DNA of 64,000 nt from Pseudodesulfovibrio sp. 5S69 (GTDB lineage: Bacteria; Desulfobacterota; Desulfovibrionia; Desulfovibrionales; Desulfovibrionaceae). Below, piece by piece: positions 17,467 to 26,868 of this stretch. Position 1 is the first letter of the stretch; every line of letters starts with the position of its first letter. The position numbers and the translations under genes are program-made. The stretch is taken from the NCBI RefSeq assembly GCF_037094465.1, contig NZ_CP146609.1, forward strand, positions 806,001 to 870,000, given 5' to 3'. Below the pieces are notes generated by a model. The model saw only the letters and a list, made by a program, of their open reading frames with translations, did no database searches and was not told the DNA's origin.

Positions 17467-18236
17467 GGCCGCTCCGCCGTGCCGTTCTCCTCGACCTCGA
17501 CGATGAAGGTCTCGACCAGGTCCGGGTCCAGGGACGATCCGGCCAGGCTGCGCAGGATGGTGAAGGCCTCTTCCACCGAGCGGCCCCGCTGGTAGGGCCG
17601 GTCCGTGGTCATGGCGTCGAAGTAGTCGGCCACGCACAGGATGCGCGCGCCCAGCGGGATGTCCTCGCCTTTGAGCCCGCGCGGGTAGCCCGAGCCGTCC
17701 ATGAGCTCGTGGTGGGCGTAGACGTATTCCAGGGCCGGGCCCAGGAAATCGAGGTTCTTGAGGATGTCGCGCCCCCATTCCGGGTGGCGGTGGATCTCGT
17801 CGACCATCTCCTTGGTCAGGGGCGTGTCCTCGCTGGAGAAGATGCGGTCGGAAAAGCCGATCTTGCCGATGTCGTGCAGGGTCCCGGCAACGCGGATGCG
17901 CTCCACCTCGGCCGCGGGCAGCTCCAGCCGCTGGGCCAGCCGCCGGGCGTAGACCCCCACGCGCTCGCCATGGCCCTCGGTGTAGGCGTCGCGCGCGCCC
18001 AGGGCGTGGGCCACCGCCGTGATGGTGTTGACCGTGTCGCTGCGGATCTTGGCCAGGAGCTGTTCCAGCCGGTCCTCTCTCGCCTCGATCTTGGCCAGCA
18101 TCAGGGCCACGGCCTCGGCCAGCTCCTGGATTTCCGGGTCGTACTCCGGCCCGGTCAGGGCCTCGATGCCGTCGGCCGGTCCGCCGGACGAGATGGTCCG
18201 GATGATCCGCAGCAATTCCTCCCGGCCTTTGAGCAT
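17463..18236 (-). CDS. HD-GYP domain phosphohydrolase (cyclic-di-GMP hydrolase type)
   Basis: 257 residues, all cytoplasmic. A short N-terminal helical part (~1-70) precedes an HD-GYP domain with HDIGKIG (~120-126) and HHELMDGSGYPRGLKGE. These residues make the metal centre that hydrolyses cyclic di-GMP. There is no receiver or sensor domain. It starts two bases after the NmrA-like gene's stop, and its own stop overlaps the GrpB start, so the three genes form one operon. Confidence 0.93.
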   Translation of the reverse strand: MLKGREELLRIIRTISSGGPADGIEALTGPEYDPEIQELAEAVALMLAKIEAREDRLEQLLAKIRSDTVNTITAVAHALGARDAYTEGHGERVGVYARRLAQRLELPAAEVERIRVAGTLHDIGKIGFSDRIFSSEDTPLTKEMVDEIHRHPEWGRDILKNLDFLGPALEYVYAHHELMDGSGYPRGLKGEDIPLGARILCVADYFDAMTTDRPYQRGRSVEEAFTILRSLAGSSLDPDLVETFIVEVEENGTAERP

Positions 18237-18237
18237 G

Positions 18238-19098
18238 CTACCTCCAGGCGTCCGCGTGGTCGGCCGCGAACTCGGCCAAGGACCGCGCCGGGGTGTCCGT
18301 CAGGTATTCCACGGCCTGGGTGACGTTGCCCATCATCCCGAGCTTGACCACCCGGCTCAGGGAAACCAGCATGTTCCGGTTCCACTCGGGCACACCCGCC
18401 CGGTCCAGGCCCTCGATGAACGCCTCTTCCTCGATGGGGGTGTAGCGCACCTCGATCCCGGCGGCCGCCCCGATGGTCTCGGCCACGTCCGCAAGGGTCA
18501 GCGCATGGGGCCCGGTCAGGGCGTAGACGCTGTCCGTATACCCCTCGTTGTCGTGGAGCAGCCGGGCCGCGCAGGCCGCGATGTCGCGTACGTCGATGTA
18601 GCTGACCTTGTAGTCCTCCTCGGGCAGGGCGATGACCCCGGCCTTGATCGAGGCCGCGAAGATGGTGCTGAAATTCTGCATGAAGGTGTTGGGCCGCAGC
18701 ACGGTGAACGGAATCTTGGAGTCCTCCACGAACTGGTCGATCATGCCGCTCTCGCGCCCCAGGCGCCAATGGGCATCCGCGGACGCGCCGTAGCCGCTGG
18801 ACCGGACGATGTATCCGATGCCCGCTTCCTTGGCCGCGTCCACGGCCAGCCGTCCGTACCGGGTCATTTTCTCAGTCATGGGCACGACCAGGAACAGGCG
18901 GTCGCATCCGGCCATGGCCGCGACCATGGAGTCCTTGTCCTCGAAGTCGAAGGCCCGCGCCTCCACACCCCCGGCCGAGACGGCCTCGACCTTTTCCGGG
19001 GAGTGCACCCCGGCCACGATTTCCGCCTTGTCGGGCAGTGTATCGATCAGGGCCGAGCCGATGTTTCCGGCCGCGCCCGCTATGAAAATTCTGCTCAT
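18238..19098 (-). CDS. NmrA-like NAD(P)-binding oxidoreductase
   Basis: 286 residues. The N-terminal Rossmann motif IFIAGAAGNIGSALIDTL (GxxGxxG) and FLVVPMTEKMTRYGRLAVDAAKEAG, IRSSGYGAS, VLRPNTFMQN are typical of the atypical short-chain dehydrogenases of the NmrA/azoreductase-like group. It would use NAD(P)H or act as a redox sensor. ATG at 19098 is preceded by AAAGGAG; the frame extends 13 codons further without such a site. First gene of the operon with HD-GYP and GrpB. Confidence 0.88.
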   Translation of the reverse strand: MSRIFIAGAAGNIGSALIDTLPDKAEIVAGVHSPEKVEAVSAGGVEARAFDFEDKDSMVAAMAGCDRLFLVVPMTEKMTRYGRLAVDAAKEAGIGYIVRSSGYGASADAHWRLGRESGMIDQFVEDSKIPFTVLRPNTFMQNFSTIFAASIKAGVIALPEEDYKVSYIDVRDIAACAARLLHDNEGYTDSVYALTGPHALTLADVAETIGAAAGIEVRYTPIEEEAFIEGLDRAGVPEWNRNMLVSLSRVVKLGMMGNVTQAVEYLTDTPARSLAEFAADHADAWR

Positions 19099-19325
19099 GG
19101 AACCGCTCCTTTCCCGCGCGGACCGAATCCGTCGCACGGGGATTTTCCTTGTGACTTTCGCACGCTACACGAAGAGGGCAGGGAAAGGCAAACGGTCCGC
19201 CGCCGGGCCGGAACCCTTTCGCGACCATTCCCCGGCCCTATTCGACCATTGACCGAAAGGACACTTGCGCAGCGCGCCCAAGGGGGGTAACCCGGAGAGA
19301 AGCCAGAAAAAACCATGGAGTGGAA
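19099..19325. other. Divergent intergenic region
   Basis: About 225 bases between the NmrA-like gene (minus) and the hydantoinase gene (plus). It must hold both promoters; no clear -35/-10 pair or operator was found by eye. Confidence 0.4.
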
Positions 19326-21029
19326 ATGCTACTAGGAATCGACGTGGGCGGCACCCACACGGACGCGGTCGCCATCGACATCGGGGACGCTCCCGCCGTG
19401 GCCGCCTCCTGCAAGGTGCCCACCCGGCATCACGACCTGCTCTCCTCGGTCACCGAGGCCCTGACCACCATCCTCGGCCAGGTCGACAAGAGCGCGGTCA
19501 CCCAGCTCAACCTGTCCACCACCCTGTCCACCAACGCCATCGTCCAGAACAAGACCGAGGACGTGGGCGTCATCGTCTCGGCCGGACCGGGCATCGACCC
19601 GCACAATTTCATGCCCTGCAAGGACTTCCACGTCATCGACGGGTCCATCGACCACCGGGGCAACGAGGTCCGCGCGCTGTCCACCCGCCAACTGGCCGAG
19701 GCCGTGGACGCCTGCCGCGGCAACGGCGTACGCGTCTTCGCCGCGGTCTCCAAGTTTTCCACCCGCAACCCGCGCCACGAGAACCTCATCCGGCGCACGG
19801 TCTGCAACTGCAAGTCCGTGGACGTCTGCGAACACGCCGACTTCGTCACCCTGGGCCACCAGCTCGGCGGGGCGCTCAACTTCCCGCGCCGGGTGGCCAC
19901 GGCCTACTTCAACTGCGCGGTCTGGCGGCTGTACAACGAGTTCGCCACCGCCGTGGAAGAGGCCCTGGACGAGATGGGACTGGGCCACGTCAAGGTCAAC
20001 ATCCTCAAGGCCGACGGCGGGACCATGCCCCTGCCTCAGTCCCGGACCCTGCCCGTGCAGTCCATCTTCTCCGGCCCGGCCGCCTCGGTCATGGGCATCA
20101 TCGCCCTGACCGACATCTTCCACGACTCGGTCATCCTGGACATCGGCGGGACCACCACCGATATCGCGGTCTTCGCCGACGGCGCGCCGCTCATCGAGCG
20201 CGAGGGCATCGACATCGGCTCGCATCCCACCCTGGTCTCGGCGCTCAAGGTCCACTCCATCGGCATCGGCGGCGATTCGGCCATCTCCGTGGTCGGCCCC
20301 GAGGTCCGCGTCGGCCCCAACCGGCTCGGCCCGTCCGTCTGCCTGGGCGGGGAGCGCGTCACCCTGACCGACGCCCTGAACTATGTCGGGGCCTGTAAGG
20401 TCGGCGACGTGGCGGCCTCCCGCAAGGCCGTGGACGCCTACGCCGCGGCCCGCACCCTGACCGGCGAAAAGCTGGCCCAGGGCGCGGTGGCCTATGCGGC
20501 CCAGGCCATCCAGGACGCCACCCGCGCCCTGGTGGAGGAGATCAACTCCAAACCGGTCTACACCATCCACGAGCTGCTCGAAGGCAAGAAGATCGTGCCC
20601 AAGAAGGTCTACCTCATGGGCGGTCCGGCCGAGGCCATGCGGGAGGAGCTCTTTCAGCGCTTCCAACTGTCCACCGAGGTGCCCGCCAATTTCGACGTGG
20701 CCAACGCCATCGGCGCGGCCCTGACCCGGACCACCTGGGAGCTCGAACTGTTCGCCGACACCCAGCGCCACGTCCTGTTCATCCCGACCCTGTCCTACCG
20801 CGAAAACGTTCCGTCCGGGTACGACCTGGACGACGCCAAACGGGACGCCGTCAACCAACTGACCATGCAGCTCGACTCCATGGGCGTGTTTCTCAAGGCC
20901 GAGGACGCCCAGATCACCCACGCGTCGAGCTTCAACATGGTCGAGGGATACGACCGCGTGGGCCGGAACATCCGCGTCAAATGCCAGGTGCGGCCCGGCG
21001 TAATCAAGACCTTCGGGGAGGGGCGCTAA
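19326..21029 (+). CDS. Hydantoinase/oxoprolinase family protein
   Basis: 567 residues. The N-terminus LLGIDVGGTHTDAVAID and the later VILDIGGTTTDIAVFADG are the two phosphate-binding motifs of the actin-like ATPase fold found in hydantoinase A and 5-oxoprolinase. The family couples ATP hydrolysis to opening of cyclic amides or to carboxylation. ATG at 19326 follows GGAG; a GTG two codons earlier is possible. No hyuB partner is present. Instead a deacetylase-like gene follows three bases after the stop, so the two proteins probably act on one substrate. The real substrate is unknown. Confidence 0.88.
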   Translation: MLLGIDVGGTHTDAVAIDIGDAPAVAASCKVPTRHHDLLSSVTEALTTILGQVDKSAVTQLNLSTTLSTNAIVQNKTEDVGVIVSAGPGIDPHNFMPCKDFHVIDGSIDHRGNEVRALSTRQLAEAVDACRGNGVRVFAAVSKFSTRNPRHENLIRRTVCNCKSVDVCEHADFVTLGHQLGGALNFPRRVATAYFNCAVWRLYNEFATAVEEALDEMGLGHVKVNILKADGGTMPLPQSRTLPVQSIFSGPAASVMGIIALTDIFHDSVILDIGGTTTDIAVFADGAPLIEREGIDIGSHPTLVSALKVHSIGIGGDSAISVVGPEVRVGPNRLGPSVCLGGERVTLTDALNYVGACKVGDVAASRKAVDAYAAARTLTGEKLAQGAVAYAAQAIQDATRALVEEINSKPVYTIHELLEGKKIVPKKVYLMGGPAEAMREELFQRFQLSTEVPANFDVANAIGAALTRTTWELELFADTQRHVLFIPTLSYRENVPSGYDLDDAKRDAVNQLTMQLDSMGVFLKAEDAQITHASSFNMVEGYDRVGRNIRVKCQVRPGVIKTFGEGR

Positions 21030-21032
21030 TCC

Positions 21033-22367
21033 ATGCTCAAATCCAAGAACACCCTCGGCATCATTTTTTTCCCGGCCTTTGACTGGGCCATCTCGCCCAC
21101 CCACCCCGAGCGGCAGGAACGGCTCCTCTACACCCAGGACCAACTGCGCGAGGAGGGGTTGTTCGACATCGAAGGCATCAGTGAGTACAAGCCCGACGTG
21201 GCCTCGGTGGAGGACGTGGAACGCGTCCATTTCTGCTTCCCGGACGTGCCCTCCGTGGCCACCCGCTCGCACCTCATCTCGGCCGGCGGCGCCATGAAGG
21301 CGGGCGACCTGGTCATGGAAGGGAAGACCGACCGCGCCTTCGCCATGGTCCGGCCCCCCGGGCACCATGCCATGAAGGTGGTCCACGGCTCGCGCGGCTT
21401 CTGCACCATCAATATCGAAGCGATCATGATCGAGCATATCCGGGAGCAGTACGGGCACAAGCGCATTGCCATCGTGGACACCGACTGCCACCACGGCGAC
21501 GGCACCCAGGACATCTACTGGCACGACCCGGACACCCTGTTCATCTCCCTGCACCAGGACGGCCGGACCCTGTATCCCGGCACCGGCTTCCCCCGCGACC
21601 TGGGCGGACCGAACGCCATGGGCCGGACCCTGAACATCCCGCTGCCGCCCAATACCTCGGACGAAGGGTTTCTCATGGCCGTGGAGCGCATCGTCCTGCC
21701 CATCCTCGCGGATTTCAAGCCGGACCTGGTCATCAACTCCGCCGGGCAGGACAACCACTTCTCCGACCCGATCACCAACATGAACTTCTCGGCCGGGGGC
21801 TACGCGGCCATGAACGACATGCTCAAGCCGGACATCGCCGTGCTCGAGGGCGGCTACTCCATCCAGGGCGCGCTGCCCTACGTCAACCTCGGCATCTGCC
21901 TGGCCATGGCCGGCGTGGACTACTCCCACGTGCGCGAGCCCAATTACAACGCGGAGCGCATCCGCCAGGACGCCCGGACCACCGAGTACATCACGGAGCT
22001 CTGCAAACAACTCCCGGCCCTGTATTTCGATCCGCCCGAGTTCGTGTCCAGGGACGACAGCCGCCAGGGGATCATCTCCGGCGACAAGTTCGTCCGCCAC
22101 AAGCAGATTTACTACGATACCGACGGGATCAACGAGGTCCAGCAGGAGTCCGTGACCCTGTGCAAGCAGTGCCGGGGACTCTACAAGGTCGAAACCCGCG
22201 CCGACTCCGGGCCGTTGTGCCTCGGCGTGGAAATACCGGTGGACGCCTGCCCCGAATGCCGCGCCAAGGGCTACCAGACCGTGGAGGACGCCCAGATCAA
22301 GGGCACCTACCGCTACATTCAGCTCATCAACCGGCTGGACAAGGAGTACGTCCGCTACGGATTCTAG
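21033..22367 (+). CDS. Histone-deacetylase-fold hydrolase with C-terminal zinc-ribbon-like tail
   Basis: 444 residues. Residues ~1-310 are an HDAC/acetylpolyamine amidohydrolase domain: tandem His111-His112 in RPPGHHAMK, zinc ligands Asp151 and His153 in DTDCHHGDGTQD, and a third Asp240 in SAGQDNHFSDP. Such enzymes remove acyl groups from amines, for example acetylpolyamines. The last ~75 residues carry CKQC and CPEC pairs that look like a zinc ribbon, which is not normal for the family. It follows the hydantoinase-like gene by three bases in one operon. Confidence 0.9.
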   Translation: MLKSKNTLGIIFFPAFDWAISPTHPERQERLLYTQDQLREEGLFDIEGISEYKPDVASVEDVERVHFCFPDVPSVATRSHLISAGGAMKAGDLVMEGKTDRAFAMVRPPGHHAMKVVHGSRGFCTINIEAIMIEHIREQYGHKRIAIVDTDCHHGDGTQDIYWHDPDTLFISLHQDGRTLYPGTGFPRDLGGPNAMGRTLNIPLPPNTSDEGFLMAVERIVLPILADFKPDLVINSAGQDNHFSDPITNMNFSAGGYAAMNDMLKPDIAVLEGGYSIQGALPYVNLGICLAMAGVDYSHVREPNYNAERIRQDARTTEYITELCKQLPALYFDPPEFVSRDDSRQGIISGDKFVRHKQIYYDTDGINEVQQESVTLCKQCRGLYKVETRADSGPLCLGVEIPVDACPECRAKGYQTVEDAQIKGTYRYIQLINRLDKEYVRYGF

Positions 22368-22424
22368 GCCGGCCTCCCGCCGAGGGCCCGCGCGGGACGT
22401 TTCCCGCCGGGAGCCGGGGGGCGG

Positions 22425-23621
22425 CTAGCGGGCGTGGCCGCCACGGGGCAGGACCAGGGCGGCGACCACGGCCAGCAGGGCGAGCGCGCCGCCCATCAGG
22501 AACGGGGCGCGCGGGCCGATCAGGTCCCAGGCGAGCCCGGCGGCCAGGTTCCCGAGCAACGAGAGCAGGCCGGTGAGCATGAGGAAGAATCCCATGGCCG
22601 TGCCCCGGCGCTCCGTGGGCAGCCCCGAGGCGATGATGGCCTTGCCCACCCCCTCGGTCAGGCCCATGTACAGGCCGTAGACCGGGAACAGCACCCATAT
22701 CCAACCGGGCCCGGACAGGGCGAAGCCGAAATAGGTCAGGGCGTAGACGGTCCAGCCGCCGAGCATGATCCGCCACCGGCCCACGCGGTCGCTGACGATG
22801 CCCGCCGGGTAGGCCGTGGCCGCGTAGACCATGTTGAACAGGACATAGGCCCCGATGACCTGGATGTCGCTGAACCCCAGGTCCCGCGTACGGAGCAGGA
22901 GCAGCGCGTCGGTGCTGTTGGCCAGGGCGAACAGGGACAGCAGGGCCAAGGCGCGCCAGTAGGACCGGGGCAGCCCCCGCAGGGATTCGCGCAACGGTCG
23001 GCGCGGCGATGCCGCCTCCTTTTCCCACTCCTTGTCCTTCAGCCGGAAGGTGAACCAGACCGCGACCAGGCTCGGCAGCGCGGCCAGCAGGAATATGGTC
23101 CGGTATGCTCCGGGCAGCAGCGCCAGAAGCCCCATGGACAGCGACACGCCCACGATGGCCCCGGCCGTGTCCATGGCCCGGTGGAACCCGTAGGCCCTGC
23201 CGGCGATGGCCGGGGGCGCCGCGTCCGCGATCATGGCGTCCCGCGCCGTGGTGCGCAGCCCCTTGCCCGAGCGGTCGATGACCCGCGCGGCAAAGACCAT
23301 GGGCCAGGAATTGGCCAGGGCGAGCAGCGGCTTGGACAGCGCGCCCAACCCGTACCCGGCGCGGACGAACGGGGTGCGCCGTCCCATGCGGTCGCTGTGC
23401 CAGCCCGAGGCCCCCTTCATCAGGCAGACCACGGCCTCGGCCGCCCCTTCCATGGCCCCGAGCACCGTGGCCGGGGCCCCGAGCACCGAGACCAGGAACA
23501 GGGGAACAACGGGGTAGACCATTTCCGAGGCCACGTCGGTGAAGAAACTGACCCAGCCCAGGGTGCGGATGGAACGGGGAAGCGAGGGCTCAGGCCCTGT
23601 CCTGCGGAAGAAGTGTCGCAT
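22425..23621 (-). CDS. MFS transporter
   Basis: 398 residues with about 12 hydrophobic helices, a membrane permease of the major facilitator type. The loop motif WHSDRMGRRTPFVRAGYG (after helix 2) and a similar segment in the second half (GIVSDRVGRWRIMLGG) are the DRxGRR signature. The substrate is unknown; efflux of a small compound is likely. It begins 39 bases after the sensor kinase, so it may be the last gene of that operon and a target of the two-component system. Confidence 0.88.
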   Translation of the reverse strand: MRHFFRRTGPEPSLPRSIRTLGWVSFFTDVASEMVYPVVPLFLVSVLGAPATVLGAMEGAAEAVVCLMKGASGWHSDRMGRRTPFVRAGYGLGALSKPLLALANSWPMVFAARVIDRSGKGLRTTARDAMIADAAPPAIAGRAYGFHRAMDTAGAIVGVSLSMGLLALLPGAYRTIFLLAALPSLVAVWFTFRLKDKEWEKEAASPRRPLRESLRGLPRSYWRALALLSLFALANSTDALLLLRTRDLGFSDIQVIGAYVLFNMVYAATAYPAGIVSDRVGRWRIMLGGWTVYALTYFGFALSGPGWIWVLFPVYGLYMGLTEGVGKAIIASGLPTERRGTAMGFFLMLTGLLSLLGNLAAGLAWDLIGPRAPFLMGGALALLAVVAALVLPRGGHAR

Positions 23622-23660
23622 GCTGCATCGTATCCGGTTGCAATGTTGCCGCTCCGGGCG

Positions 23661-25070
23661 CTAGTCCGGGCGGGCCGTGTCGGGGCCGCCGTGCTCCGGC
23701 AGGGTCACCGTGACCGAGGTGAGCCCGTCGGGGTGGTTTTCGAAGGTCGTCGTACCGCCGTGCAGCTCCACGATCCGCTTGACGATGGCCAGCCCCAGGC
23801 CGGACCCGCCGTGTTGCTGGGACCGGGATTTCTCCACCCGGTAGAACTGCTCGAAGATGCGGGGGATGTCCTTATCCGGTACGCCGGGGCCGGTGTTGGC
23901 CAGGGTGATGGTCAGATTCGGTCCGGACCGCGCCCCGGTGACGGTCACACTGCCGCCCTCGACGTTGTATTTGACGGCGTTGTCCAGGAGGTTGGAAAAC
24001 GCGCGGGTCAGCTTGTCCGCGTCGCCCTCCATGTCCAGCCGGCCGGGCAGGTCGGCGCGCAGCCCGATGCCGCGCGCCTCGCCCAGGAAGCGGTAATCCT
24101 CGATCAGCGCGTTCAGGAGGGCGGCGAGGTCCAGGGGCTCGCGGGCCGCCGCGGCCTCGATCTCCAGGGACGACAGGTCCAGCAGGCTCTTGACCAGCCG
24201 GTCCATGCGCAGCACCTGCTCGGTCATCCGCTCGTGGCTCTCGGCCTGCGGGTCGGGCCCGCCGTCGCCCGCGCCCGATCGGATCGCGTCCAGGGCCAGG
24301 CGCATCATGGTCAACGGCGTCTTGAGCTCGTGCGAGGCGTCGGCGAGCAGCCGCTTCTGGCGCAGAAAGGCGTGTTGCAGGCGGTCGAAGACGTTGTTCA
24401 GCGTCTCGGCCAGGGTGTTGAATTCGTCGCGTTCGCCGGTAGTGGGCATCCGCCTGTCCAGGTGCTTCTCGCTGATGTCCCTGGCCTGGGCGTTGAGCTC
24501 CCGGATGGGGCGGAGCATCAGCCCGGCCAGGAAATAGCTGATCGCGGCCAGCAGCAGGACCGAGAAGGCCAGCCCTCCGGCAATGCCCGAGACGGTGTCC
24601 CCGAGTTCGTCCTCCAGGTGCTCCACCGGGCGGCCCGCGCTGGCCTGGTAGTGGTGCCCTTCGAGGGAAAAGGCGGTGGTGTACACGCGGAAATCGACCT
24701 TTTCCCGTTCCTTATCGCGTCCCGCCGCGTCCTGCCCTTCGGCAACGGCGGAGACCGTCCTGCCCCGGCCCGCCCGGGGCGGTTCGATCCGGTACGTTCG
24801 GGCCAGGCCGGACCGGTAGAGGACTTCGCCCGTGGCCGGATCCCTGACCTCCAGCCAGTAGTGGTCGCCGTCCGCGAACCCGGGGCCGCCCTCGTCGCCC
24901 ATTCCGGCCATGACCGCCTGGCCGATGCGCGGACCGGCAACCTTCAGGTCCGCGTCGATGAGCCGGAAGGGCTGTTCCACCATCTCCCAGAGGATGATGC
25001 AGGAGAAGACCAGGCTGGCCACGAATCCGGCCGCCGTCATCAGCAGGGTTATCTTCAGCCGGACCGTCAT
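23661..25070 (-). CDS. Sensor histidine kinase of the OmpR-paired type
   Basis: 469 residues. Membrane helices at ~8-30 and ~165-185 flank a periplasmic sensor (~30-160). HAMP follows, then DHp with His ~246 in DASHELKTPLTMM, then the ATPase domain with FSNLLDNAVKYN, the G1 box TGPGVPD and GGSGLGLAIVKRIVELHGG. The ATG overlaps the regulator's stop (ATGA), so the two are co-translated. The signal is unknown; a PepSY protein and membrane-protein genes upstream in the same run suggest an envelope or metal signal. Confidence 0.93.
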   Translation of the reverse strand: MTVRLKITLLMTAAGFVASLVFSCIILWEMVEQPFRLIDADLKVAGPRIGQAVMAGMGDEGGPGFADGDHYWLEVRDPATGEVLYRSGLARTYRIEPPRAGRGRTVSAVAEGQDAAGRDKEREKVDFRVYTTAFSLEGHHYQASAGRPVEHLEDELGDTVSGIAGGLAFSVLLLAAISYFLAGLMLRPIRELNAQARDISEKHLDRRMPTTGERDEFNTLAETLNNVFDRLQHAFLRQKRLLADASHELKTPLTMMRLALDAIRSGAGDGGPDPQAESHERMTEQVLRMDRLVKSLLDLSSLEIEAAAAREPLDLAALLNALIEDYRFLGEARGIGLRADLPGRLDMEGDADKLTRAFSNLLDNAVKYNVEGGSVTVTGARSGPNLTITLANTGPGVPDKDIPRIFEQFYRVEKSRSQQHGGSGLGLAIVKRIVELHGGTTTFENHPDGLTSVTVTLPEHGGPDTARPD

Positions 25071-25747
25071 GGCGCCTCGTCCTTGACGATGTAGCCCACG
25101 CCCCGGATGGTCCGGATGACCGAGCCGTCCGCGTCGCCGATCTTCTTCCGCAGGTTCTTGATGTGCACGTCCATGAAGTTGGACATGCTGAAGGGATCGA
25201 AGGCGTCGCCCCAGACGTGCTCGGCGAGGCTGAACCGGGAAACGGCCCGGTTCTTGTTGTAGAGGAAAAATTCCAGGATGGAGAACTCCCTGGCCGTCAG
25301 GTTCAGGGGTTCCCCGCCCCGGCTGACCTCCCGGCTCACGGTGTCCAGGCGCAGCTCGCCCGCCCGGAGCACGGACCCTGCCTGCCCGCCGGAGCGCCGG
25401 AGCAGGGCCCGGACGCGCGCCAGCAGCTCGTCGAAGGAAAAGGGCTTGGCCAGGTAGTCGTCCGCCCCCAGGTCCAGCCCCTTGATCTTGTCGTCGATGT
25501 CGCCCTTGGCCGTGAGCATGAGCACGGGGGTGGCGTCGCCCTCGCCCCGCAGGGCGCGCAGGACCTCCAGGCCGTCCACGCCGGGGAGCATAATGTCGAG
25601 GATGACCAGGTCCACGGGCGTTTCGAACAGCTTGTCCAGGGCCGCCTCCCCGTCCAGGGCGGTTTCGACCATGTACCGCTGTTCTTCCAGCCCCTTTTGC
25701 AGTTGGTCCAGCAGGGTCTGTTCATCGTCGACGATCAGTATGCGCAT
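25067..25747 (-). CDS. OmpR/PhoB-family response regulator
   Basis: 226 residues. The receiver domain (1-115) has the acidic pair DDE, phospho-acceptor Asp51 in VILDIMLPG, and Lys in YLAKPFS. The C-terminal winged helix (~130-225) ends in the usual SNFMDVHIKNLRKKI and IRTIRGVGYIV. ATG at 25747 is chosen from the MRILIVDDE start, although the ribosome site is weak. It pairs with the kinase that overlaps its 3' end, and DedA lies 68 bases upstream. Confidence 0.95.
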   Translation of the reverse strand: MRILIVDDEQTLLDQLQKGLEEQRYMVETALDGEAALDKLFETPVDLVILDIMLPGVDGLEVLRALRGEGDATPVLMLTAKGDIDDKIKGLDLGADDYLAKPFSFDELLARVRALLRRSGGQAGSVLRAGELRLDTVSREVSRGGEPLNLTAREFSILEFFLYNKNRAVSRFSLAEHVWGDAFDPFSMSNFMDVHIKNLRKKIGDADGSVIRTIRGVGYIVKDEAP

Positions 25748-25815
25748 GTCGGTATCTTGAGCCAAAAAAATGGATTGTACAACAATGCGGATGGCGGAAA
25801 CGGAACGGAAGTCCG

Positions 25816-26445
25816 TCAGACGCCGGTCCGCCGTTCCGCGTTCCGGGCTTGGCGTCCCTTCCACCACCGGCGGTAGGCCAGCAGGATGGCCGCGCAGACA
25901 ACGGCCAGGGCCAGGGTGGCCCAGTGCAGGTTGCGCAGGACCAACCGCTCGTTCCGGCCGAAGCAGTAGCCCAGCCCGGCCAGGACCAGCACCCAGACCC
26001 CCGAGCCCAGGACCGTGGCCGCGCAGAAGGCCGGGAAATTCATCCGCGTCAGCCCGGCCGGGAGGGAGATGTACTGGCGGATGACCGGCAGCAGGCGGCC
26101 CGTGAAGGTGCTGATGTGCCCGTGGCGGGCGAAGAATCGCTCGGCCCTGGCCAGGGACTCCGGGTTGACCAGCATGCGGCGGCCGTACCGCTCGAAGAAC
26201 GGTCTGCCGAAGGTCAGGGCCAGCCAGTAGTTGAAGACCGCTCCCAGAAGGCTGCCCAGGGCGCCGCAGAGGACGACCATCCCGATGCTCATCCTGCCGC
26301 TTGCCGCCAGGTAGGCGGCGGGCGGGATGACCACCTCGCTGGGGAACGGGAACAGGGAGGACTCCAGGGCCATGAGGACCACGATTCCGGGGTATCCCCA
26401 ATGGCCCACCACGGCCACGATCCAGGCAACGGCTTGATGTATCAC
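25816..26445 (-). CDS. DedA-family membrane protein
   Basis: About 209 residues with a GTG start at 26445 ([21 protein letters not shown]), chosen because it aligns with the usual N-terminus and has AGGA upstream; an ATG 24 codons earlier is possible. Family features are [36 protein letters not shown] and the amphipathic [28 protein letters not shown], with four or five membrane helices. DedA proteins flip polyprenyl-phosphate or phospholipids and support envelope integrity. Confidence 0.9.
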   Translation of the reverse strand: MIHQAVAWIVAVVGHWGYPGIVVLMALESSLFPFPSEVVIPPAAYLAASGRMSIGMVVLCGALGSLLGAVFNYWLALTFGRPFFERYGRRMLVNPESLARAERFFARHGHISTFTGRLLPVIRQYISLPAGLTRMNFPAFCAATVLGSGVWVLVLAGLGYCFGRNERLVLRNLHWATLALAVVCAAILLAYRRWWKGRQARNAERRTGV

Positions 26446-26474
26446 GTCGGACGGTTCCTGTTGAAGGTTTGCGG

Positions 26475-26867
26475 TCAGCGGCGGTTCTCGAAACGGTAGC
26501 CGCACCGGGCGCCGCATTTGCCTACCTCGTCGATGTCCCGCTGATCAATGGGAAAGACTCGGCATGAGCGCGGGCGGCAGACGCCGTAGGCCACGCACCG
26601 CCCCTCCCTGGTCAGCAGCGGGCAGGTGAAGAGCATGTTGCAGCAGAATCCGCACTGGCGGCACGCACCCTCGCGCGCCCGCAATTGGGCGCGGACGTAG
26701 TCCTTGCGGAAGTGGACCAGATAGAAACGCCGAGCCTTTCCGGTGGCGTGCAGAAAGACGCGCGAGGCCGCCACCGGCCGGACCAGCAGGACGTGGACAC
26801 GGTCAAGCAGCATGGCCGCGGCCGCCCGCGCATCCATTCGGCGCAATCCCTGTGTGATGAATGACAT
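26475..26867 (-). CDS. YkgJ-like cysteine-cluster protein
   Basis: 130 residues. A cysteine cluster ([17 protein letters not shown], then [12 protein letters not shown] and CGARCGYRF) matches the zinc/iron-chelating YkgJ type (CxxCGxCC). The role is unknown; metal binding is expected. ATG at 26867 has AAGGAG upstream. It begins one base past the phosphatase stop and lies 29 bases before DedA, so it belongs to the long operon. Confidence 0.82.
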   Translation of the reverse strand: MSFITQGLRRMDARAAAAMLLDRVHVLLVRPVAASRVFLHATGKARRFYLVHFRKDYVRAQLRAREGACRQCGFCCNMLFTCPLLTREGRCVAYGVCRPRSCRVFPIDQRDIDEVGKCGARCGYRFENRR

Positions 26868-26868
26868 G

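Noticed and set aside
19332..22100. Long minus-strand frame opposite the hydantoinase and deacetylase genes.
   Set aside because: Shadow frame; both sense genes have intact motifs and ribosome sites.
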